Shown in pieces: positions 57,561 to 64,000 of a DNA stretch of 64,000 nt (position 1 is the stretch's first letter; each line of letters opens with the position of its first letter). A model generated the notes under the pieces. The model made no database searches. It saw only the letters and a list, made by a program, of their open reading frames with translations, and was not told the DNA's origin. Made by a program: the position numbers and the translations under genes. This stretch comes from Elymus sibiricus. Taxonomy: Eukaryota; Streptophyta; Magnoliopsida; Poales; Poaceae. The stretch covers positions 200,422,537 through 200,486,536 of the forward strand of contig CM077672.1 in NCBI GenBank assembly GCA_039707655.1. The letters run 5' to 3'.

Positions 57561-59278
57561 GGTCCCCGACGTCAACTTGACGGGGGCCGACGAGGTGGCG
57601 ATCATGGCCGAGGTCAATACCTCGGCCCAACAAGACCCGGGGACGGAGTGCCCCGAGGTCATCGCAGAAGGGCTGGGCCAATCATTGGCCCAGCCGGCGT
57701 CTACCTCGGCTCCGCCACCCCAGGCAGAGGCTGCTCAGGTGGAGGCACCCGAGGTCCTCCTTCCACCCGAGCCCACTGCCCAAGGACGGGCCACTGCGGG
57801 GTGGACCGAGGAGATGGAGGACGCCCTGAAGGGCTCTTCCATCAAGGAGGAGCACCGTGCCTTGATAGGCTCGGCGCTTCAGGGCTACCGGTCCGCAGGG
57901 GCCGGCCTGCATGAGGTTTTCAAGAACCTCATAGCAGGTTTCGAGGTACGCCTTTTGCGCATTCCATTTGTTTATTTAAGCTTTTTGTTTTATGAATTTT
58001 GTCTGAGGACATAAAGGTACAGCCTGCTAAACGGCTTAGTGAGTGAGTAGCCCCCGAGCCCGAAGCTGGTTTCAAGAAACCGGCAGCGGGGTCGCTTGAG
58101 TAAGCAGGAGCCCGTTGAGTAGCCCCCAGGACGCTGCTCAAGGCAGCCGTCCTGGAGCCTGTTAGTGGTCTTAAATATTCCCTTTGTAATAAGGATCTTT
58201 TTTGTTCTTGGTTGCGACCTCGGCTCCGGACTCCGTCTCCGAAGAGATGGCGGAGATGAACCAGAAACTTGAGCAATCTCAAGGTAAGAAAGTGTAAACT
58301 TGCCTTGTATTTGGGACAATGATGTATAATGTATGTTAAAGAAAACAACTAAGGCCGAACTGTGTTGACAGCGGAGCTGGAGACGCTCAAGGCCGAGCTC
58401 GAAAGGGCTCAGAAGGAGGTGCGGTAGTAGGAGGCTGCTGCCGCTTCAGCCGATAAGGCCCGGGCCACCAAGAAGGCAGCCGGGGAGAAGCACCAGGCGC
58501 GGGTGCTAGAGGTCGAGGAGACCCTGAAGGACGTGTTCGAAGCACACGACAAACTTCAGGAGAAGGGGCAACGAATGAAGGAGGAGCTCAAGAAGCTCCA
58601 ACGCGCCCACTCCGAGCTCAAGACCTCGGCCCGAGCTGACCGCGAGGCGCTCCAGCAAGTGGAGCAAATCGCTTCTGGTAAGATATTTTTGCTGCAGTGT
58701 CCGTTTGGCAGCAAAGGGTGCGTCGCGCTCACCCAATTATGGCGTTCCGCAGAGGTCTTTGAGGATCTCCCACAGAGCGCGCGGATGCGGCGGCATACTT
58801 CGGCCAGCTGGCGGGTCATGAGGCGGAGAAGGCCTTCTGGGGGCAGTTCCTGGGGTCACCGTCCACGTAGCTGCTGAATCATCGAGTGAAGCAGCTGGTG
58901 GAGCTGTTTCGCATGACGAGACCGGCGCTCCAGGACCTCTGCGTCACTCTGTGGCCTGCCGAAGCCATGCCGAAGAGCCTCTTCGCCCTTACGGCCCATC
59001 TCCGAGATGCCGTGCCCTGCGTGGATCGCTGGAAAAGGTCCGCGTGCTTCGAAGGGCCGCGGAGGGCGTATGCTTGCGTGAAGACTCACTTCCGCAAGGT
59101 TGATGCAGAGACATTTGCTCAAGTTTATAGTGTCGCTTCCGCCATTTTTATACCTGCACTTATTTTTGTTGCGCTTTGGCTTTCCATTGGCGTCGCGAGT
59201 TTCCGAGGTGCCTGCCTCGCCGTTATGAGTACTACGGGCGCGCTAGCTATCTTCTCCCACACAAAAGAGGGTCATCAG

Positions 59279-59568
59279 TGAGGTCAGGGCAGCCATAGTT
59301 CTCGGCTTATCCTGGCTGAGTTGTCGAGCCAACCATTCATCTCGAATATTGTTTTTAAATGCGGCGATGGCCTCGACTTCAGAGCAGTCTATGATCTGGT
59401 TCTTCTTGGTGAGGAACCTGTTCCAGAATTTCCGGGCTGATTCGCCTGGCTGCTGGGTAACACGGCTGAGGTCGTCAGCGTCCGGAGGTCGGACATATGT
59501 GCCCTAGAAGTTTGCTCGAAAAGCGTCTTCTAGGGCTTCCCAGCTGCCGATAGAGTGAGGAGGGAGGC
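59279..59568 (-). pseudogene. gag fragment of the gypsy relic
   Basis: The minus strand reads a retrotransposon gag core: SARKFWNRFLTKKNQIIDCS and AIAAFKNNIRDEWLARQLSQ. A TAG at 59504-59506 stands between NF and GTYVRPPDADD. The N-terminal part is cut by the copia insertion at 59569 and the C-terminal part is missing beyond about 59280. Confidence 0.8.
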
Positions 59569-60014
59569 TGTTGAAAGCACATTTGCTCCCTTGGTGGTTT
59601 TGGTAATTTATGCCAACATACATGTTGTTGGACTAATGCTTTTATCTAGTGAATTTCAGACAAGTTCAACAATGGCGTGGCATGGACAAGAGGATGTGGA
59701 AACCCCTCAAAATGCTAAGGACAAGAATTGGCAAAGATCAAGACTCTACATTTTTGGTTTAGTGATCCAAGATCACATTGAGTCCATAGGAAAGCCAATA
59801 CTATTAAAAGGGGATGAGGTGTTGCTTAATGGTCTTTTTGCTCAAGTGCTTAGTGACAGTATTCCTAAACCCTCAACCACTATCTCTACCCAAATATGTC
59901 CTAAACCCAAAGTCCAACTCGGCCCCACCGATATTTCCAATCCGGCCCCATCGAGTTCATCCAAGACTTAGCCACTGCCAAACCCTAACATATCGGATCA
60001 ACCGAAATGGATCT

Positions 60015-60303
60015 CGGTCTCACCGAGATGGCCTTGCCAACTCTCTGTAATCATTTGCAATTACTTCGGTCTCACCGAGTTTGCAAATCGGTATCACCGA
60101 GATGGTTTGCCAAGTCTCTGTTGCCTTATTGCTTCACTTCGGTCCTACCGAGTTGATGCAATCGGTGCCACCGAGATGAGGATTGCCCTAAGCCATTGCA
60201 CTTCGGTCCATCCGAGTTGTTCGTATCGGTCCCACCGAGATTCCTAAAGTTCATATCTTTTACACAGTTCGGTGCTACCGAGATGATCGTTTCGGTGCCA
60301 CCG
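60015..60303 (+). repeat. array of nine CGGTnnnACCG palindromes
   Basis: Cores start at 60015, 60067, 60089, 60140, 60163, 60204 (one mismatch), 60227, 60270 and 60293. From the second copy they form pairs with 22-23 bp between cores and 41-51 bp between pairs. Most first members are followed by AGTT and second members by AGAT, with exceptions. Degenerate copies lie at 59920 and 59994. The array ends 43 bp before the TATA box. Confidence 0.9.
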
Positions 60304-60346
60304 AGTTGAGTCAAAAGTGTGTAACGGTTGGATTTTGTGTGGAGGC

Positions 60347-60354
60347 TATATATA
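60347..60354 (+). promoter_or_regulatory. TATA box of the copia LTR
   Basis: TATATATA in the context GGCTATATATACCCCTCCACC, a strong plant core promoter, placed mid-LTR after the palindrome array. Confidence 0.8.
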
Positions 60355-61164
60355 CCCCTCCACCCCATCCTTCTCAGGAAGGAGAGCCATCAGAACGTGC
60401 CTACACTTCCACCATACATTTTCTGAGAGAGAACCACCTACTCATGTGTTGAGATCAAGATATTCCATTCCTACCATTTGAACCTTGATCTCTAGCCTTT
60501 CCCAAGTTGCTTTCCACTCAAATCCTTCTTCCACCATAGCCAAATCTGTGAGGAGTGATTGAGTGCTGGGAAGACTATCATTTGAAGCACAAGAGCAAGG
60601 AGTTCATCAACAACACACCGTCTATTACCTTTTGGAGAGTGGTGTCTCCTAGATTGGTTAGGTGTCACTTGGGAGCCTCCAAGCAGATGTGGAGTTGAAC
60701 CAAGAAGTTTGTAAGGGCAAGGAGATCCCCTACTTCGTGAAGATCTACCCCGAGTGAGGCTAGTCCTTCATGGACGTAAGCCATGGTGGAATAGGCAAGT
60801 TTGCTTCTTCGTGGACCCTTCGTGGGTGGAGCCCTCCGTGGACTCGTGCAGCCGTTACCCTTCGTGGGTTGAAGTCTCCATCAACGTGGACGTACGATAG
60901 CACCACCTATCGGAACCACGCGAAAAATCCACCGTGTCTTCATTGCGTTTGATCTTCCATACTCTACCCCTTTACTTTCCGTACTATTGCATGCGTTACT
61001 ATTTCCGCTGCTCAATCTCTAGATATGCATGTGTAGAAAGTATTGGAGAGATCTTAACTTGTGCCAAAATCTGCCTAAGTTCCAAGAGAAATTAAAAACT
61101 GCTAATTTGGCTGGTTAGGAGTCTATTCACCCCCCCTCTAGACCTATCTCCTCGATCCTACAAT

Positions 61165-61176
61165 TGGTATCTGAGC
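61165..61176 (+). other. primer binding site of the copia element
   Basis: TGGTATCTGAGC differs by one base from the initiator Met tRNA complement and lies directly after the LTR. Confidence 0.85.
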
Positions 61177-61217
61177 TTTGGTCTCCATTGCTTTGGTTTC
61201 ATCACCATTGGAGGGAG

Positions 61218-62957
61218 ATGGATATGTCTACGTTCGGGAGTATTAGACGTAGAGTGCCTATTCTCAATGGGGAGTATTACAACTTTTGGAGGGATGAAAT
61301 GCTTGATATCTTTGATGAGTTTAACTTGAGCAAGTATATTCATAATCCTTATGTGCCCCCTATTGATCCCTTGCATCCTACTCATGAAGAGGAAATTGAC
61401 ATGCTTCGTAATTTTAGAACTGTCAATCTTATCATTAGAGGATTACCTAATATTGTGCTTGGTTGTATGCGAAACTTTGCATGTGCTTATACTCTATGGC
61501 ATGATTTAGAAAAGCGATATCCCGATTATTCTCTAAAGAGTCTTGATAAGATTCTTCATAAGGCTGTTGCTTTTCACAAAATGAGTCCTAATGATCCTAA
61601 GTTTGATGATTACTTGTTTGAGCTTCGTGATCTCATGCGTGCCAAAGGAGATGTTAGAACTATTAGCAATATTATCATGGAAACTGTTAGAATCCATAAA
61701 CTTGAACATTGTCATGATCATGAAACTAATGAATCTGTTAATCACATGCATGATGATGATGTTGAGCACGGCTATTATGATGAAGACGAAGATTTTGATG
61801 CTGAATTTGAGAAGACCATGAGGAATCTCAGTCTTATGGCAAATCTTCGAGATTATATGGCCAGAGGAAAAGAGTGGATTCTTGATAGTGGATGTACAGA
61901 TCACATGACCGGAGATAGAGACATGTTTCGTGAGCTTACAAAAAATGATGGTCCACGCAAGTATGTGACTTTTGGAGACAACTCCAAGGGTAAGGTACTT
62001 GGCCTTGGTAAGGTGGCCATATCCAATGATAGCTCCATACAAAATGTTATGCTTGTTGAATCTCTTGGTTACAATCTTCTTTCAGTATCTAGACTAGCTG
62101 ATTTTGGTTTTAATGTTCTATTTACCAAAGTAGATTGCCAAGTGTTTCGCCAAGATAATCATAATATAGTCTTTACCGGCATTCGTAGAGGTGATCTATA
62201 CATTGTTGATTTCACTAAGAGAGCCCAACCTCGTACTTGCTTAATTGCTAAATCTTCTAAAGGATGGTTATGGCATAGAAGACTTGGACATGTTGGTATG
62301 CGTAACCTAGATAAACTTGTTAAAGGAGATCATATTCTTGGAGTGAAAGATGTTATATTTGACAAAGATCGACTTTGTAGTGCTTGCCAAGCAGGAAAAC
62401 AAGTTGGAGGAAGCCATCCCGTAAAGAACATTATGACCACGAGGAGACCACTCGAGCTACTTCATATGGATCTGTTTGGTCCCAACGCCTATAAGAGTCT
62501 TGGTGGTAACTCTTTTGGTTTGGTCATTGTTGATGATTTTTCCAGATTTACGTGGGTGTTCTTTCTTGATGACAAATCCCAGGTACAAAAGATCTTCAAG
62601 AACTTCGCAAGAAAGGCTCAAAATCAATTTGAAGTAAAGATCAAGAAGGTTCGGAGTGACAACAGAACGGAGTTCAAGAACGCAAATGTGGACACCTTTC
62701 TTGATGAGGAGGGTATTTCACATGAGTTCTCGTCTACGTACACACCTCAACAAAATGGAGTTGTTGAGAGGAAGAACCGTACACTTATTGAGATGGCAAG
62801 AACAATGCTTGATGAATACAAGATGCCAAGACATTTTTGGGCAGAAGCGGTTGAAACAGCTTGTCATGCAACAAACCGACTCTATCTTCACAAGCTTCTT
62901 GGTAAAACGGCGTATGAACTGCTCACAGGTAAGAAACCACAAGTTGGATACTTTTGA
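61218..62957 (+). pseudogene. copia polyprotein: gag, protease, integrase
   Basis: I take ATG 61218 (MDMSTFGSIRRRV) as start; upstream in-frame residues run back to the primer site. Gag occupies about 210 residues (GEYYNFWRDEMLDIFDEFNL) and passes straight into the protease EWILDSGCTDHMTGD, with an intact DSG triad. No CCHC zinc knuckle is found between, although this lineage normally has one. The integrase has the zinc pair WLWHRRLGHVGMRNLDKL and CSACQAGK, then LHMDLFGPNAY, VRSDNRTEF and TPQQNGVVERKNR for the catalytic D, D and E. The frame ends in TGA at 62955-62957; homology continues after it and after a single-base frameshift near 62967. Confidence 0.88.
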
Positions 62958-62967
62958 GTATTTGGCT

Positions 62968-64000
62968 CAAATGTTACATTCTTGATAAGCATCGTCGTTC
63001 AAAATTTGCTCCTAAATCTCATGAAGGTTTCCTACTTGGTTATGGATCGAACTCTCACACTTACCGTGTCTACAACAACTTCACTCGAAAAGTTGAAGAG
63101 ACGGTAGATGTGAAGTTTGATGAGACTAACGGCTCGCAAGTCGAGCAATTGCCACTTGATGTAGGAGATAAAGAACCATCGGAAGCAATCCAAGACTTGC
63201 CCATTGGCAAAATTCGCCCCGTGGAAGTAAAGGAGAGTACCTCGTCTATTCAAGTGGAAGCCCCAACCTCACATCAAGGTGAACGGCAAGCTGATATGGA
63301 GGCATCCTCAACTGGAACACGTCAAGACGATGGGAATAAGGAAGTGCAACAAGATGATCCACCTCAACCTCCTTCTCCACCTCCACAAACAGACAACGAC
63401 AACACCAATGAAGAAGAAGAAGATGACGATGATGAGGAAGCCTCACCACAACTCAAGAAAAAGCTACCTCGAGTTAGAGCAAGAATCGACAAGGATCATC
63501 CCATCGAACAAATACTTGGAGATATCCAAACCGGGAGAATTACTCGCTCTAAATCTCGTTTAGCTAACTTTTGTGAGCATTACTCATTTATCTCTAGTGT
63601 TGAACCCTTGAAGGTAGAAGATGCTCTCAAAGACCCCGATTGGGAATATGCAATGCACGAAGAGCTACACAACTTTGAGAGGAACCAAGTTTGGACATTG
63701 GTTGAGAAGCCTAAGGAAGAGCAAAACATCATTGGAACCAAATGGGTGTTTCGGAACAAGCAAGATGAAGATGGACAAGTTGTACGCAATAAGGCTCGTC
63801 TCGTAGCACAAGGTTACACACAAGTCGAAGGTATGGACTATGGTCAGACCTATGCCCCCGTTGCAAGACTTGAATCCATTCTCATTTTACTTGCTTATGA
63901 CAATCACCATGATGTCACTCTTTACCAAATGGATATTAAAAGTGCCTTCTTAAATGGTGAAATTGAGGAGGAAGTATATGTTAAACAACCTCCCGGCTTT
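62968..64000 (+). pseudogene. copia polyprotein: linker and reverse transcriptase, incomplete
   Basis: After the frameshift the frame is open to the window end. It starts CYILDKHRRSKFAPKSHEGF, followed by an acidic linker (63260-63450, Gln/Glu/Asp/Pro-rich). The RT then begins: WTLVEKPKEEQNIIGTKWVF, NKARLVAQGYTQVEGMDYG and QMDIKSAFLNGEIEEEVYVK. The YxDD box and RNase H lie beyond the window. Apart from the TGA and one frameshift just upstream, this part shows no lesion. Confidence 0.88.

Larger units (their letters stand above)
51486..59110 (+). pseudogene. antisense 'putative gypsy type transposon' protein, multi-exon
   Basis: Exon 1 (51486-52364) starts MADTLKGHWGGSIVTAATIT and has the conserved block FPLHPFVRGVMYYYGLDFHH, then ECGGAMISKNQGATWFKG; it ends at GTGAGT. 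Exon 2 (52460-52889) is Lys/Glu-rich, with TGA near 52490 and TAA near 52838. Exon 3 starts at about 52970, is split by the solo LTR, and continues 57566-57945 in frame (GADEVAIMAEVN, EEMEDALKGSSI). A short exon lies at about 58218-58283. A coiled-coil exon follows from 58372, with adjacent TAG codons at 58425-58430, and the end has KQLVELFRMTRPALQDLCVT. The domain is known in grass gypsy elements; its function is unknown. Confidence 0.72.
50405..59568 (-). mobile_element. gypsy relic with antisense multi-exon ORF, pol missing
   Basis: A 492-bp LTR with polypurine tract lies at the left, a long antisense ORF in the middle, and a gag fragment on the minus strand at the right. In related elements pol lies between gag and the antisense ORF. 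Here gag follows the antisense ORF at about 59200-59280 without any RT or integrase, so pol is deleted. The element is interrupted by the solo LTR 53091-57560 and by the copia element at 59569. It lies in the 3' flank of the transposase-like gene. Confidence 0.8.
59569..61162 (+). repeat. 5' LTR of the copia element (1594 bp)
   Basis: It starts TGTTGAAAGC and ends CCTACA just before the primer site. It contains the palindrome array and a TATA box; the region after 60400 would be leader. Confidence 0.85.
59569..64000 (+). mobile_element. SIRE/Maximus-like Ty1/copia element, right part outside window
   Basis: A 1594-bp LTR, an initiator-Met-type primer site and a polyprotein in copia order (gag, protease, integrase, reverse transcriptase) are present. 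The sequence runs off the window inside RT. Integrase and RT motifs and the CGGTnnnACCGAG repeats in the LTR point to the SIRE/Maximus lineage. It is inserted in the gag of the gypsy relic. It has few lesions, so it is among the younger insertions here. Confidence 0.88.

Noticed and set aside
60015..60303. CRISPR-like spaced repeats
   Set aside because: Short palindromes in a plant LTR with non-unique spacers and a TATA box behind; no cas genes, and the genome is eukaryotic.

Overview
This window is a piece of a large plant genome, most probably a Triticeae grass (wheat, Aegilops, barley or rye). It is almost entirely transposable elements nested in one another. There is no bacterial-style operon, no ribosomal or transfer RNA gene, no CRISPR array and no convincing intact cellular gene. 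The Triticeae call rests on LTR families whose ends I recognise: a 1.6-kb LTR starting TGATACGTCTC with a TGGCGCCGTTGC primer site, long TGTGACACC-type LTRs, and a copia LTR with CGGTnnnACCGAG repeats. Family names come from memory of grass repeats and were not searched.

Layout. 1-6504: minus-strand Ty3/gypsy chromovirus-like element (RT start, protease, gag, an extra ORF before gag, primer site, 3.4-kb LTR). It sits in the 3' LTR of a minus-strand Athila-lineage, Sabrina/WHAM-like non-autonomous element (6505-11692). That element in turn sits in the 3' part of a minus-strand Tat-lineage gypsy element (11693-21073: gag, protease, RT, RNase H, integrase, plus an antisense coiled-coil ORF). The Tat element lies beside the 3' end of a decayed CACTA (En/Spm) TnpD transposase gene (21334-23821, minus). 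The TnpD gene is cut by a plus-strand element with LTRs of about 4 kb and only 2.9 kb of non-coding interior (23822-34697). That element's right end is lost at a short microhomology junction.

34698-43540 is TE-poor in coding terms. It holds a dispersed GA-rich repeat family, a MITE, a Mutator-like element with long inverted ends carrying a 31-residue tandem-repeat ORF, a decayed cellular-gene-like fragment, and an 880-bp foldback element. 45205-50182 is a decayed multi-exon plant transposase (Ptta/En/Spm, PF03004-type) whose 5' exons and introns have been multiplied in a higher-order tandem repeat of about 760 bp.

50405-59568 is a second gypsy relic. It has an LTR, a multi-exon antisense ORF of the 'putative gypsy type transposon' kind, and a gag fragment, with pol missing. 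It is split by a 4.47-kb solo LTR with a perfect GGTCC target duplication, and its right side is cut by a plus-strand SIRE/Maximus-like copia element (59569-64000) that runs off the window.

The strongest general signals are these. Premature stops in the old elements are overwhelmingly TAG, consistent with methylated CAG decaying to TAG. The copia LTR has an array of CGGTn3ACCG palindromes just upstream of its TATA box. A pair of palindromes is conserved in four related gypsy LTRs. The transposase gene has a modular exon-intron higher-order repeat.
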